A DNA stretch of 64,000 nt from Pectinophora gossypiella (GCF_024362695.1 NC_065405.1:6704672-6768671), one strand, 5' to 3'; positions 48,501 to 59,815 are shown, numbered from the stretch's first letter. Notes: a model not told the origin generated them from the sequence alone. Numbers and translations are program-made.

Positions 48501-51500
48501 GGTATTAATAACCTACGTCACAGATAATAAAATAATGCATTTCATTTCAATATTTTCAATCACTGTTCATCGCATTGATAGGCCTAGCTTGATAAAATTA
48601 ATATGTATAAACAGACAATAAATATAGCTATCAAGTCAATTAAGCTAAAAGCTATATACATCAAGTGATTATTTGATAGTGGTTGGTATTATTAATAATA
48701 ATGATTTAAGATTATATCGACATTTACAACAGGTGGCGCATTTGCTTCATTAAAGATAACCTATGTCTTGTCAACACAAACAGGTTAATATCAACGATTT
48801 CATCGCAATTATTCTGATTTATTATATATTTCACAATGATTATTTGGCAAATGTCTTCTTTGATACTTCTTAGTACGTTTACTTCAATATACCTACGATA
48901 TGCGTGAAATATAATAGGAACTTATTTTGGATGTAGTACAACAGCATTATACAAGGTGTTAGTGACATCGTAAAGAAAACTTTGAGGTATGAGTTAGGCC
49001 ATGATTCTGAGTTTATATCAAGTGGAAAATAATTTAAAAAGAAAAAACACAAAAAAATTCATGAATATTCCGACAGGAAAATTCCACTTGATATTATGTC
49101 AGAATCATGGTCTGAATCTTCCAAGTCAGTATTCGTTACAATGTCACTAACGCCCTGTATATAGTGTTAGTAAGTATTAAGTATAAGTTATCATTATTTT
49201 GTCTAATTTGGTACCATTACATTTATTTCGTCCTGCCCTTCAGGGATCGAATCAGTGTACTTACCTATTTAATGATCTTACGTATGACAATAATTTCCAT
49301 CACTATAAAGTACAAAAACCTTTATAAACTATACTTTTTCTTTACGTGACTTATTGTAGATTTGCCGAAGATAGCATTAACTACTTGGCCGGACAAATAA
49401 ACTATACTAAATACATACCCGTCCAAAGGATTCAGTGCAATCGCCCTAGGCTCCTCCAACTGGTCCCTGATGACAATCTTCCTCATGTTGCCTTGCAGAT
49501 CTGAGAGTTCAATATGGTTCTTGCCAGTATCTGTCCAGTATAAATGGTTGTAAATCCAGTCTACTGCGAGACCATCTGAAGTGATCAATTGGTCGCCTAT
49601 AACCACAGTACGTTGGCTACCTTCGTCGATTGGAGCCCTGGAAAAGTAGTTAAAAATAGAATTAGAATAATCATAATCATATCATTTTATTGCGTTATAT
49701 TGTATATTGTGGCTTTAAGGCTGTGATTTAGAATCATTACAATTTTATCAGATAAAATACTCATTAATCATTATATTTATTAGGATATTCAAATAAGGAC
49801 TTGTGTTCAGTTTTACTCAACGCCATCTAGCGAGTGATACATGAAGTACAGCCAGTACCATAGAATCAAGTCTAACGATACCTTCGACTGCTAACAGATG
49901 GCGTTACTGGTACCAATTCAACATTCTGTTTCGACTTATCAAAGACTTCTCAAATCCTTCGTGATTTAGATGTTCTCCGTGGTAATACTCACTTGTAAAT
50001 CTTCTCATCCGTAACATCGCTCCAGAAGATCATTCCGGTTCTGAACACGTAATCTAATGCCGTTGCCGACTTGGTATCGTTAACGATTGCAACCATTTCA
50101 TGGTGATCTAGGCTGATCTTGCGGATGTCGAAGCGTCTAGCGAAAAGTAATGATGGGTGGCCTTCAGTTGCTTTGCAACGGGTTCTGTCACGAGGATCTC
50201 TTGCGTAACCAGCATGACACTCGCATTTGAAAGTTCCTTTCTCATTGATACACATCTGTGAGCACGCCCCCGGATCCGCACATTCATCGATGTCTGAAAT
50301 TGCAAAAAAGAGAATAATAAGTAATCTTACAAAATGGTATCTCAATTCATATAAGTGGAACAACATTCTCGAAAATCGTATCAAGGTTTAGCCTAGTCTA
50401 CACGTGGATAAGTAATGAAGTATACAAATCTTTTGGAGGTGTTCTTTGAATAAACTTTCCCTTTAGGTTATTTTATTTTCAATTTACTTTTCAATAAAGG
50501 AAAAATATATTATAAGTTACCTTCGCAGGTCCTGTTATCGACGAGCTTGTAGCCTTTTTCGCAGTCGCAGTAGTATCCAACAGGTGTGTCAACGCAGCGT
50601 TGCGTGCACCCACCATTGTTCTTGGCACATTCGTTTTCACCACAACGATCGCGAGGTTCATCTTCGAAATTGGGACAGTCGGGTTTCTTATCGCAGACTT
50701 TGCTGAGTGGAATGCACATGCCACCGCCGCAATCGAATTCTGTTTTCTTGTCGCATGGCGGTTTCGGCCGAGCTGAAAATAGATTAATGACTCGAATGAG
50801 ATTCTATTGTCTAAACTTATTAGTTACAACTTGTTAGTTTAGACAATAGAATCCCAAACCCAATAGGGTTTATTTACTTTTGCTTCTATAAATATGTACT
50901 AGTATCGTTAATATATATCGAAAAGTAATTTAGTGAGCTAAAGTACAATATTATGAAGTCAAGACAAGTGTGTGTTTCTGTATGTTATCGGCTTGCTGCT
51001 CACACAGGAAGCGCCGGATCGATCCCCAGTATCTGACTTGCACCAATGAATGCCCAACTTTTACGAACACAGTGGGTTTGACCACTGTAGACGGCAAAAC
51101 TCACGGCATCGTCACCACCTATCACTTTAACTGAGAGCTTGGGATGCGTGGGTACTCAATTCATCTTGCGATGGATAATATAGTTAATTGGGAATATAGA
51201 CGTGAGATTATGTTACTTAAACAATACTTACTGCAATTCAGCTCATCGCTACCATCCGGACAGTCCTTATTGCCATTGCAGTAGAGAGCTCCAGGTATAC
51301 AAGTGTGGTCTTTACATTGGAACTGATCGAGTCTGCAGGTGACGTTTCCTCGGCAGAGCTCTTGTGCTTCGTCGTCGCCACCCGGGCAGTCCTTATCACC
51401 ATCGCACACCCAAGCTTTATGCACACATGTCATTCTGTCCCGGCACTCGAACTCCGTAGATATACAAGGTGATGTTACCTTCGGTGTTGTCGCGCATCCC

Positions 51501-54500
51501 TACAAAAAAGTACTCGTATTTCAGGTAGGTACTCGTCATTTTCTTCTTCTAATCCTTTTATCCCCTGTTGCGATGTAGGGCTCGAATAACAGATTTCCAC
51601 TCCTCGCGATCTCATGCAGCCTCTGTGGTACTCGTCATATTATCATTTAAATTTTACTACTACTTTAGTGAAAATTATGTATTATGAGGGCTTTGCCGAG
51701 CTTCAAGTTACTCATCCTACGTATTTCGCACAAAGCTTAGAATAGATCTTTTCTTACTAATGTAGCATAAAAACGAACTCATCTTTTCAAGTGTATTTGC
51801 TCGAAACCTAAAGAATTCGTTACCGTTATTATTACCTAAAAAATTCATGAAAATCTGATTCAGGTACTCTTATAAACTACAAAACGAAATGAGAAACGTA
51901 GGTTCGCAATATCTTCTCACAACATCAATAATTCACTTCGATACGAACGTAATAAGTTGGGGCTGTGAAAAAACTAGCGTATTCCATAAGTTAACGCTAG
52001 TTCCTGCAATTTATCTTCTTATTTCTGACATCTATAAAATACGATCGCTAGTCTCTATCTCTTCGCGTGACTAGATACCGACCGGGTGTATTTGATTAGT
52101 TTTGATAAAATTGAAAAGTTAGAACTCGAGAAATATTTCCTTCACATAGGTAATATACACAGGATTTTTGTATTTACCATTTCATCGCTGCCATCTGGGC
52201 AGTCAATGTCTCCGTCGCAACGCCACCGGGCTGAGACGCAGTGTCCGTCAGCGCAAGAGAAGTGTGTATGGGGCTGGCATGTTGGTGCTGCACATTTCAC
52301 CTCATCGCTGCCATCTCCGCAGTCGTCGTCACCGTCGCACACCCATCGCTGCTGGATACACTTGCCGTTCCCACAGGTAAACTCGTCCGAACGACACGTT
52401 TCATCTAATCATGTGAATAAAAATGTTAATTTTTTATTTAAGTTTCGCCCAAATTTTAAGGCAATATTATTATAAGCGCACCAAGGTTCATGAACTAGGT
52501 AATCCACCTCATAACCATAACTCACGCGAAAAGAAGAAGATTCTAAGGGAATTTAACTTCATTCTCAGTATAACCAGGTCAGTCGAAATAGGATGTTAAT
52601 ATTCTAAAACGTCTGTCTTTTCGTATTCCGACGTAAAAGGTAGAGCCAGAACTCGATGAAAAACGACAGTTACTCTTCCTATAATGTTTGAACTCTACGG
52701 AAGATTATTTCAACGAATATCCATAAATCGCTTTATAAAAGTTATTTCGCACATCCTAGATCTACATTTTCGTCGGGAAGCAACCTTGTTTCAAAATGTG
52801 CACGAAATTTTGATTAGTACGAAGAGCACTACCTCTTGAAATTTAACAAACAACAGTTTGCACGAATAAGTAAACATTTCACCCGAAATATTCCGAAAGC
52901 TCATTCATAAAAAAAATGGTAGTACTAAGTAATGAAAAATCCTTGAAAAAAGGACTTAGACAAGGAAGAAAATATGTTTCAGACATGCATTTCCAGAAAA
53001 TCTCGTTATTCTTGGACGTTTCTCTCGGAGGAAAAATTAGCTTCACCCGTCTCGGTTATATTTAATTAAATTCCTTTGTAGAAAAGACACGTAGTTACTT
53101 AATAGTAGTGTTTCCTTTCTTTCTTAGACAATTATTTGTAAGTTCTGTTCTACATACATACATACATACATACATACATAAACTCACGCCCGTAATCCCT
53201 AATGGGGTGGGCAGAGCCACAAGTAATCAAAGACAACTTGCAGCCACTGTTGATACGAAGTCCAAAGATGGATATGATGAACCTTATGGTGATAAGGGAT
53301 CAGCCTATCGCCCATAACATTAGTCCATCATGTTAGAGGACACAATCCCTCTGTCGGTTTTTACGACATGCCCGGGAAGAGAAGCAGCTGAACGTGTTCT
53401 ATGTTTTTTATATGCTCCCAGAACAGCATAGAAGCAAAAGTTCTGTTCTAGTTTCAAGACTGTTGGGAGGATTCCATTTTCCATCCACCACATACATATC
53501 TTGAGCAAAAAGTTTTCTATAAAATCTGACAGCAGCAAATAATGAGATAAACGATGACATAATCATGGCAAAGCTTTTAGGGGCGTAAGAAAAGCCTGAG
53601 GGCATTGAAGCACACACGCAACGTCATCGCTCACGCTTCAAGGCGGGTCCGGTGCGGGTAGATAAGAATTTATAGACGGATGAGCCGGGCGTTGATAGAA
53701 TACAGAGTGTTTGGCCGGGGGTGGGTGTTGCGAGACCAATGATTGATTGATACCGCCACAACCGAAGAGGAATAGTTAAACGTCGACTCTACAGAGGGTA
53801 AACATTGTTCTTTTGTTTTCAGAAAATACACGACCGTGATTGAGCGATCGGAGCAAAGTCGGTATATCGACGATTTACTCGATTTCCTTGTAATTAAAAA
53901 ATAATATTAATGCATATTGTGCGCAAAACAACAACCTAATTTTGAGAAATGCTCTTGGTACTAACTGGGCATAGATAAACAATGTAGGTCAGCGTCATGC
54001 AATTTGCGTATAATTGTTATGGTTCAAGTAGCCAATTCCCTACATGATTTTAATGATGAAACGTTTTACATTAAAAATATAATATCTATGTGTGCGATGA
54101 AGATCATTTCAGTGATTGCTATGGAAGATGTTCTTTAATGCATAATTGCTATGGAAGATGCAGACCTTATGGAAACAGAAAAATCCTTAGCAGGTTTTAT
54201 CGATGTAACATTTTTTTCCTGGTTTGAGAAGATCAAAGACATAACCTGCTAGTGTGATAATAATGCCTTAAAATAAACACGTGCCCTTACTGCATGCTTT
54301 CTCATCGGAGCCATCTGAACAGTCAGGATTGTCGTCGCACATCCAGGTAAGTGGTACACATTCGCCTAGTTTTCCTCGGCAGGTGAATTCTTCTGGACCG
54401 CATGGCTCCACTTCTGTCAACCCAAGGTCATGCACATGCTAAATATGATGATAAATGCTAAATAAAACAAATCTTTTACGAGCATTGGCCCGTATGTTTA

Positions 54501-57500
54501 TACCATTACTGGAGGCCCCAATGCCCAGGATTCCAACAGTAGCAATAAAAAATCACTAGGCCTAAATGGAACAAAATAATTGACGAAAATTGAAAAGTCC
54601 TTTTCTCTAATGAGTTACACATCAATTATCTACAGTCTTTTTTATTCGATTTCGCGTTTTATAGCAAATTCCGGAGTTTAAGAAACACTCGTTTGATCTT
54701 CTTTGACGTTTATTTCTTCGTTTTTCTTATTTTTTGTTTGTTTATGTAAATTTTCTCTGTATGACGTTCATCAAACGATAAGTGCGATTTGTTTTCAACA
54801 TGGATTTGCGTATTTTTTTTTTCAAATTATAGAACTGCTAATTTATTTATTTTTATTTATTACCGCTACCGCCGCTTTTATACGACTCAGAAAATAATCT
54901 AAAGTGAGTTCTACACCAACTTTTTTACACGACTTTTTGTGAGCCAATTATTGTAATTAATTTCGAATACCCTTTGATCGTGCGGTTGCATGCCCCTATG
55001 TGGTGGCGATGGTTTTTGGGAAGACGAATTTTGTCATGCCAATAGGTTGGTGATTCTCATGCTACCCTGTTTTGCTAGTTCCCTTTTTGTTTTCGTCATG
55101 CTCTTACCACAATCGTGTTCGTCAGAGCCGTCGGGACAGTCAGCTGCATCATCGCAGTGCCACGATGCAGGTATGCACTGGCCAGTGGCGCATACGAATT
55201 TGTGTTCAGGACAGCGCAATTGTTGCATCGCTGCGTGTGAAATTTACATTGATTTCGCAACTCTTTAAATACAAACAAAGATGCCTCGTTTGTGTTCCCA
55301 TTATCTAATTAAATCTGAACAATCCAAAGTTACCACAATGGTACGACTTCTAATTGAATTAGCCATCGGTTAATCTTCTGGAGCCTGAACTTCGATTCGA
55401 TTCATATCTATTTATAGATAAGTACCTACATAGGTAATTAGATTTACGTATAGGAGTACGAATTAACAAACATTGCAGTACTCGTAGCGTATTCATGAAA
55501 CGTGCTAGTAATTTAGTTACTAAACAAACGTTTTCAAACCACCAATCAGGTGCGGGGAGAAGGATGCTCGTTTTAAATTCTAGACGAGAGCACAATAAAT
55601 GCTAATGCTAAACTGGGAGCGTAATTAATGCTGCCGAGCTATCCTTATTATACCGTAATGTTTTGTTAGACGCAGCAAGTATACTGGAATTACACGGTTT
55701 ACCTCGCAGTTGAAAACTAATACGTTGACAAAGGGAACATGTTCGTCTAATGGTACTATGTTTGTTTAATACATTACAAGATTACAATAGTATCATTACG
55801 CGTATACAACGTGTATATTTAGTCTGTAATGTTAGAAAACATTACTTTATAGTTATCAACTTTTGATAGGCAAATATAGAATTCAAGTTCAAGATCAATA
55901 TACGCATTTATGAACTCTACTGACGCGCGATGTCCATGAGTACAAAGTCTGTACTGTTAGGTATTTACTACTAAAATAATGGTAATTTATGGAAAAGTCT
56001 GACTTAGATACTTATGTAGTCAATGTTACTCATATTACTAGAGATTTAAAGTCATTCAACAAGAGGCTTATCATCTCAACTATAAGCAACGTTTTGCAAA
56101 AAGTTAAACACTTTTATCGCAGCAGTATTTACAGCCAACATTTTAGAAACTTTGCTTATTTTGTAGTCTTGTTTATAATCTGATAAGTATTTAGGTATTA
56201 CTATTATTAATATTGCTAAGCCTTCATAATAGTTTATTTTGAATTAAGTACCTAGTAGGTAAATACTTAGATCATTTTTGTTTCATGACGGATTGCCGTG
56301 GAAACAGACATTTTGAAATGTCGTTTCGTAAGTGTTTACATAAGTACGGCTCACGTACCCGTGCTTCGGGAAACTCACAAAGAGAGAATGAAATCGATTA
56401 TTTTTTATCTGACTCGGATGGAACGAACCCGCAGCGCTCTGTGAGTTTCCCTAAGCACAGATAAGTGATAAAACACACAAAAATCATTTAATTTTACGAT
56501 AAGTTGAAATCTACATGTACTAACTGTGGACTTATACGGTCTAAGTAATATTCTAGATAGATGACGTCGGCTTAATGACGATACATAGATCGAAAGAATT
56601 TCACATGGACAGGAGGAGGACCCGGTGGTGTAATGGTTAACACGCTCGTCCTAGCTTGACAAGAGCTGCGGGTTCAAGTCGTGTCCGAGTCAGATTTTTT
56701 CCGACTTAATTTTCTCTCTACTAGAAACATTTCGTGCTCCTGCCAAATAAAAAGGCTTTCCCATTATGTGAGGTCGACTTTCGCAGTGGCAGTAAGTGTA
56801 CAAAGTTGCGGGTCGCGGTTGCCATAACCCCCTCCATGAAATAAAACCACCACCAACTTCCGCAAGCTTTTTATACACATTCTTGCACAGTTTGAGAAAA
56901 ATAAGGAATTAAAAGTCAGAGGCGCTCCTTGCAAGAACTTCTTAAGAGCCTTTTAATCCTAAGCTAAGTAATAAGATTATGTTGTACTAGTAATCATTGG
57001 CTACCTACTTAAGTAGCTGCTTATGTTCTCTTTGGCACAGAGTAGGTATTTATTGCTACGTTGTAGGTGTCTTAGGTTTCTTTGACATATCTGTTTTTTT
57101 CGACGTACCTACTTAACTACTTTGGCAACGAATATTTGTTGATCGTATACCTTATTTATTCTCCGCGGTAGCCAATAAATACTTATATCTCAATTTTTCG
57201 GGTCACTTATATTGAAGAGTAGGATGTCGATAATAATAGCAATTTATTGCGGGACCTTTCATGAAAACACAATGTTGCTCGTACTGAAATCATTCAGCAA
57301 CCTTATATGTTCAGTCACCGTTTTGACTACAGATTTGATTACTTGTATGTGTAATAGATGTGAGCGGTTTCCCGAATGATATATCGAGTTAGGACGTGCT
57401 GTTTGTTTGCGAACTTAATTTCTCGGTTCAGCCGTCTTGATTGTATCAGAATCCCTGCGGAGGCACTGCTATCTATTCGCCCCATTATCTCATGTGTGAA

Positions 57501-59532
57501 CAATAAATAAATTAACACGAGACCCTACGCACCTTTACAGCGCTTAAAATTGAGCCTTCCCGCGTGTTTTAAATACCACAACACCTGAGCTGAAATTTGT
57601 TCGTCAGAGGGGAGTAATGTTGATGAAAACATTCCTAATCACTCGCTGTTATATTATGTCGCTCATAAAGAATGATTACATGTCATTTTAATTTGCAAAA
57701 ATAATACCAAAAAAACAATAATACCAAATACCTACCTACAACCTACCTACCTACCTTAACCTAACCTTACCTACCTACCTACCTTATACCTACCTTTACC
57801 TTATACCTTGTAATAATACAAATAATACCTACTTACTGAGTATTTATTACAAGGGGGTTTCGCGGTGAATGTATTGTTTATGAAGGGCAATCTTCATAAA
57901 AGCGTTATTTGTTTTTAAATATTTCTTTTCGAGTCAGTGGTTTAGTAGAAAATGTTTGTTTAGGCACTTAATTACTGCTACTAAATGGTAATCGAAGGTT
58001 TAAAATGGGATTATAATTCGCAATTCATAATGGAAAACAGGCTGAGAAGGGGCAAAGATTATAAAATTAATCCTGATAACTGGGAGACGTAATTAAGATT
58101 TTAATCCACGTTGGAAGTCTCGCTAAGAACGAAGCACTGCCTACTCTACCTCAAAACTTTACTCATAAATTGTAAGATAATTATTTCTTTTTCGTAGTGT
58201 GTCTACGCACAGAGAAACTCAGGAGCAATCTAGTGGATAAGTCGTAAATCTTCAAAATTATGTGCCCGTTTCGCGATGCAATTTTGTTTGCGAGAAGTAA
58301 TTGGACATCCCTCGGGTTGGGGTCGGCATCGGTGTGAAACACTCGATAGGTACAACTCGAGAAAAATTGTCGCTTTATATATTTTTTTCTATTTCGTTTG
58401 TTGCTAGGTATGACTAAAGAGTATTTAGGTACCTACATTATTATACTTACACTTAATAAAACTAATAATACTTAGTCAAAAAACACATCTTAAACATTTT
58501 ATAATAATGTCAAAAATATAATAGGTACTTATAGGTCACGTATAGGTACTAAAATTTAATGGTTTTTTTTTTCTGATATTTCCTGTTTTTCGGGAAAGTA
58601 AACGTGTCCACGCTTGTATAACCCTTAACTCTCACCAATCCTCCGGGCGGCACAATTTACAACTCGCCAAATAAACAACCTTGTGTATTTTGTCTCTTTC
58701 GGTATTTGTCTTAATAATGTGAAGTCCGTCCCTTTTAGGTATTAGGTACATCAATCATAATCACTTAGTGGACTACGACGATACATCTAAAGGTAATAGG
58801 TACGCAATAGTTGATTAAATAATTTAGTAAGTTACTTATCTATTTAATCTATTTACAAAGGGAAATTAACTAATTTTCTTCAGATATCTCTCCGTTAAGA
58901 ATCCAATCTATTCAGGTACTTACTTGAAGTCCAGACTGATTATTTGTCGTTATATCATTATTCGTCGTATCCAACTACCTACTAAGAAATGTGACCTTAT
59001 TCCTCCTACCTAAGATTTTGTTGCTGGTTATTTCAGCGATCAATATGTACGTCTGTCGTTCTGGTTATTTCTTAGTCTAAGGAAGGTGAGTTTATTTTGG
59101 TATCTATAAAGCTATAATATGCAAAAAATAATAAAGTTGAATAGCTGTAAAAGCTCACGGCGGGCGGTGGAAATGTTTGGTACCCATTGTCGAACGAATG
59201 CTTCCAGTGAATTTAACGCGGAAAAATATTTCAAATGATTCGTCTTTTCGATGTAACAAATATTTTTACCTATTAAGGTCACCGCGTTGGTTATAGCCGA
59301 CCCTCATTCAATTATATTTTTCTTTCTTCTAATAAGAGAGATTGTAAACCTTAATACTTAATACTCAATGATGAATAAGATGTGAATAACGGATATGATG
59401 GATACTGACTACAAGTTCCCGGTTCTTCGTCGGACCCATCGGAGCAATCCTTCTCGTTGTCACATCGCCACGACATCGGCACACATCGTCCCGTCTTGCA
59501 ACGGAACTCTGATGCTGTGCACGTGCGACTTT
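36545..59532 (-). CDS. LpR: Lipophorin receptor (LDL-receptor family), 5' end beyond the window
   Basis: Endocytic cell-surface receptor of insects that binds lipophorin and takes up its lipid. Exons on the minus strand: 59410-59532, 55108-55230, 54291-54413, 52178-52404, 51232-51499, 50521-50772, 49993-50293, 49419-49637, 46847-46991, 46003-46212, 45331-45529, 40970-41053, 38653-38771, 37401-37559, 36545-36589. Phases agree at every junction and give 864 complete residues plus a partial first codon. Order: eight LA repeats, EGF-A, EGF-B, YWTD propeller, EGF-C, Thr/Pro/Glu-rich O-linked region, one membrane span, and a cytoplasmic tail with FDNPVY, ending AQEPLNTPGTNDFV. One ligand-binding domain with eight LA repeats and the tail sequence argue for LpR rather than the vitellogenin receptor, which has two ligand-binding domains. 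The signal-peptide exon lies beyond 64000. An extra exon, 40066-40510, may be alternatively used. Confidence 0.95.
37401..37559 (-). CDS. LpR: LpR exon: cytoplasmic tail with NPVY
   Basis: 159 bp, 53 codons, phase 0-0. YRHYVHRNVTSM is followed by NFDNPVYRKT, the NPxY clathrin-adaptor signal of LDL-receptor family members, then QFALEKNGYAPGSKLYPS. Confidence 0.95.
38653..38771 (-). CDS. LpR: LpR exon: membrane-span exon
   Basis: 119 bp, phase 1 to 0. A short linker (VTEGAPKAGSGISTSG) is followed by the hydrophobic AGVVAGIVVAVISGVIILAA, which continues into IAVVMY of the next exon. A single-pass type I segment. Confidence 0.93.
38772..40065. other. LpR intron, no gene seen
   Basis: Non-coding AT-rich sequence. 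No repeat recognised. Confidence 0.4.
40066..40510 (-). CDS. LpR: Candidate large O-linked cassette exon of LpR with a frame break
   Basis: The acceptor TTTCAG at the 40510 side and the donor G|GTACAG at the 40066 side both look usable. The neighbours require phase 1-1. From the acceptor the expected frame runs 45 codons (HAKNSKLMRYGFESEL...) to a TGA at 40371-40373. The frame required at the donor is open from 40456 to 40066 (ESEDTTEVPEEV, PFVPPLAPG). The exon is 445 bp, one base too long for symmetry, so the two frames must be joined by a one-base change between about 40374 and 40456. It could be a real indel, a sequence error, or an exon with another acceptor. Confidence 0.5.
40970..41053 (-). 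CDS. LpR: LpR exon: short O-linked-region exon
   Basis: 84 bp (28 residues), phase 1-1, rich in Thr, Pro and Glu (TIHPNETK, QATPAT). NET is a possible N-glycosylation site. It can splice directly to the membrane-span exon in frame. An exon of this size and phase can be skipped without breaking the frame. Confidence 0.8.
41054..45330. other. Large LpR intron
   Basis: 4.3 kb between the EGF-C exon and the short O-linked exon. No exon-like frame with splice sites was found. GC rises locally around 41.17-41.30 and 41.63-41.83 kb (CGCTCTCGCGGCTGGCGC; CTACGCGGCGGCCGAATCG). This could mark an unrecognised element or an internal regulatory region; no motif evidence decides. Confidence 0.35.
45331..45529 (-). 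CDS. LpR: LpR exon: end of propeller and EGF-C
   Basis: 199 bp, phase 0 to 1. NPMVIHVYHPYRQPDG closes the propeller. EGF-C follows with CSHLCLPAP, CACPNGLRLLPDNQMC. A 4.3-kb intron follows. Confidence 0.93.
46003..46212 (-). CDS. LpR: LpR exon: propeller blade with WVYWTDWD
   Basis: 210 bp, phase 0-0 (70 codons). VDAKLNTISSCNYDG, HPFSITTFEDWVYWTDWD and VYRANKFNGKD. These are the last regular propeller blades. Confidence 0.93.
46847..46991 (-). CDS. LpR: LpR exon: propeller blade with WMYWTDWG
   Basis: 145 bp, phase 2 to 0. The blade WMYWTDWGQTPKIER is followed by WPNGLTLDLVRKRVYW. The adjoining exon completes VYWVDAKLN. Confidence 0.93.
46992..49418. other. LpR intron with one MITE
   Basis: Non-coding apart from the MITE at 48952-49157. 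The 111-codon plus-strand frame at 47238 has no recognised domain and is antisense to the gene. Confidence 0.4.
48952..49157. mobile_element. Palindromic MITE (CAGGGTGTTAGTGAC family), copy in LpR intron
   Basis: The left CAAGGTGTTAGTGACATCG and the minus-strand right end CAGGGCGTTAGTGACATTG pair, as do inner stretches around ATATCAAGTGGA. TA occurs at both flanks. About 206 bp, almost entirely a hairpin. Confidence 0.7.
49419..49637 (-). CDS. LpR: LpR exon: propeller blades with HLYWTD
   Basis: 219 bp, phase 2-2. Joins KIYK to APIDEGSQR. Contains GLAVDWIYNHLYWTDTGK and EEPRAIALNPLDG, both canonical YWTD-blade motifs. Confidence 0.93.
49993..50293 (-). CDS. LpR: LpR exon: EGF-B and start of the propeller
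   Basis: 301 bp, phase 1 to 2. DIDECADPGACSQ is a calcium-binding EGF signature. After the last EGF cysteine the first propeller blade begins (LLFARRFDIRKISLD) and reaches the IFWSD motif. Confidence 0.93.
50521..50772 (-). CDS. LpR: LpR exon: LA repeat 8 and EGF-A
   Basis: 252 bp, phase 1-1. LA8 has the unusual cage DKKPDCPNFEDEPRDRC. Then EGF-A (NECAKNNGGC, YYCDCEKGYKL, NRTC). NRT is a possible N-glycosylation site. Confidence 0.93.
51232..51499 (-). CDS. LpR: LpR exon: LA repeats 6 and 7
   Basis: 268 bp, phase 0 to 1. A short linker with TTPKVTSP is followed by LA6 (CISTEFEC to DKDCPGGDDEAQELC) and LA7 (CRLDQFQC to GNKDCPDGSDELNC). LA6 has PGGDDE where PDGSDE is usual; the acidic ligands remain. 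Confidence 0.92.
52178..52404 (-). CDS. LpR: LpR exon: LA repeats 4 and 5
   Basis: 227 bp, phase 1 to 0. LA4 is CRSDEFTC to DGDDDCGDGSDEVKC. LA5 is CQPHTHFSC to DGDIDCPDGSDEM; its sixth cysteine is supplied by the first codons (GC) of the next exon, which confirms the junction. NETC just before LA4 contains a potential N-glycosylation motif shape (N-x-T). Confidence 0.92.
52405..54290. other. LpR intron with a repeat fragment
   Basis: Non-coding. Holds the interspersed repeat at 53154-53390; nothing else recognised. Confidence 0.4.
53154..53390. repeat. Interspersed repeat with ACAT microsatellite
   Basis: A run of ACAT units is followed by AAACTCACGCCCGTAATCCC, AATGGGGTGGGCAGAGCCAC and CGGTTTTTACGACATGCCCG. 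This set resembles a common lepidopteran retroelement remnant. Assignment is by motif memory only. Confidence 0.45.
54291..54413 (-). CDS. LpR: LpR exon: LA repeat 3
   Basis: 123 bp, phase 1-1. CGPEEFTC, ECVPLTWMC and DDNPDCSDGSDEKAC. No cysteine is lost. It has one residue pair more (RGKLGEC) between Cys2 and Cys3 than its neighbours. Confidence 0.92.
55108..55230 (-). CDS. LpR: LpR exon: LA repeat 2
   Basis: 123 bp, phase 1-1. CPEHKFVC, then CIPASWHC, then DDAADCPDGSDEHDC: six cysteines and an intact calcium cage. Separated from LA1 by a 4.2-kb intron that holds SINE material. Confidence 0.92.
55231..56360. other. LpR intron, left part
   Basis: Non-coding AT-rich sequence, no gene or element recognised. 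Confidence 0.35.
56361..56458. repeat. Short inverted repeat enclosing a SINE-like segment
   Basis: GTGCTTCGGGAAACTCACA at the left pairs with TGTGAGTTTCCCTAAGCAC at the right. The interior minus strand, GCTGCGGGTTCGTTCCATCC then GAGTCAGAT, resembles the B-box region of the SINE at 56617. Confidence 0.5.
56617..56700 (+). mobile_element. tRNA-derived SINE head with A and B boxes
   Basis: GGACCCGGTGGTGTAATGGT holds an A-box-like TGGTGTAATGG (56626-56636). GGTTCAAGTC (56671-56680) is a B box. The body after CCGAGTCAGATTTTTTCC may extend to about 56890. Intronic in LpR and antisense to it. Confidence 0.6.
56890..59409. other. LpR intron, right part
   Basis: Non-coding. It includes a low-complexity ACCT-rich stretch at 57720-57815. 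No exon-like frame seen. Confidence 0.35.
57720..57815. repeat. Low-complexity CTACCTAC/ACCTTA tract
   Basis: CTACCTAC, TAACCTAACC and TTATACC words repeat irregularly. It contains a few CCTAA words but not a regular insect telomere (TTAGG) array. Confidence 0.6.
59410..59532 (-). CDS. LpR: LpR exon: LA repeat 1
   Basis: 123 bp, phase 1 at both ends. Six cysteines and the calcium cage DNEKDCSDGSDE are visible. The donor is the less usual GTCAGT. The previous exon (signal peptide) is outside the window. Confidence 0.9.
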
Positions 59533-59815
59533 CTGTGGACAATTAAAAAAAAAGTTAATAATATGTTATTTAGTAACAGATTATTTTATACAGGACAGAA
59601 AATATATAAAGACGAATAGATTACACACAAGACTGACAAATGCCGACCGCAATAGGTACCCCGTGTAGGTAGGTAAGTAGGATATTTATTTTAAATGCAA
59701 TAATTAAAAAAAATCAAAAATATTTATTTTTCTAAATTGGTTTACAAAGTTAGCGCTTTTTGAACGTCATAAATTAAATTACATACATAGCTGTAAAACT
59801 TAGTAGTTTTTTTTT

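Noticed and set aside
49803..49925. Small element with CGCCATCTAG and CAGATGGCG ends in an LpR intron
   Set aside because: The ends pair over too few bases and no second copy was seen in the window.
50586..52475. Plus-strand frames of 70-130 codons over the LA exons
   Set aside because: They are antisense shadows of cysteine-rich coding exons and have no domain of their own.
57720..57815. Interstitial telomere repeat
   Set aside because: Only scattered CCTAA words occur. There is no regular TTAGG array.
36545..59532. Vitellogenin receptor as the identity of the LDLR-family gene
   Set aside because: Only one ligand-binding cluster of eight LA repeats and one propeller are present. The vitellogenin receptor has two of each and a different tail.
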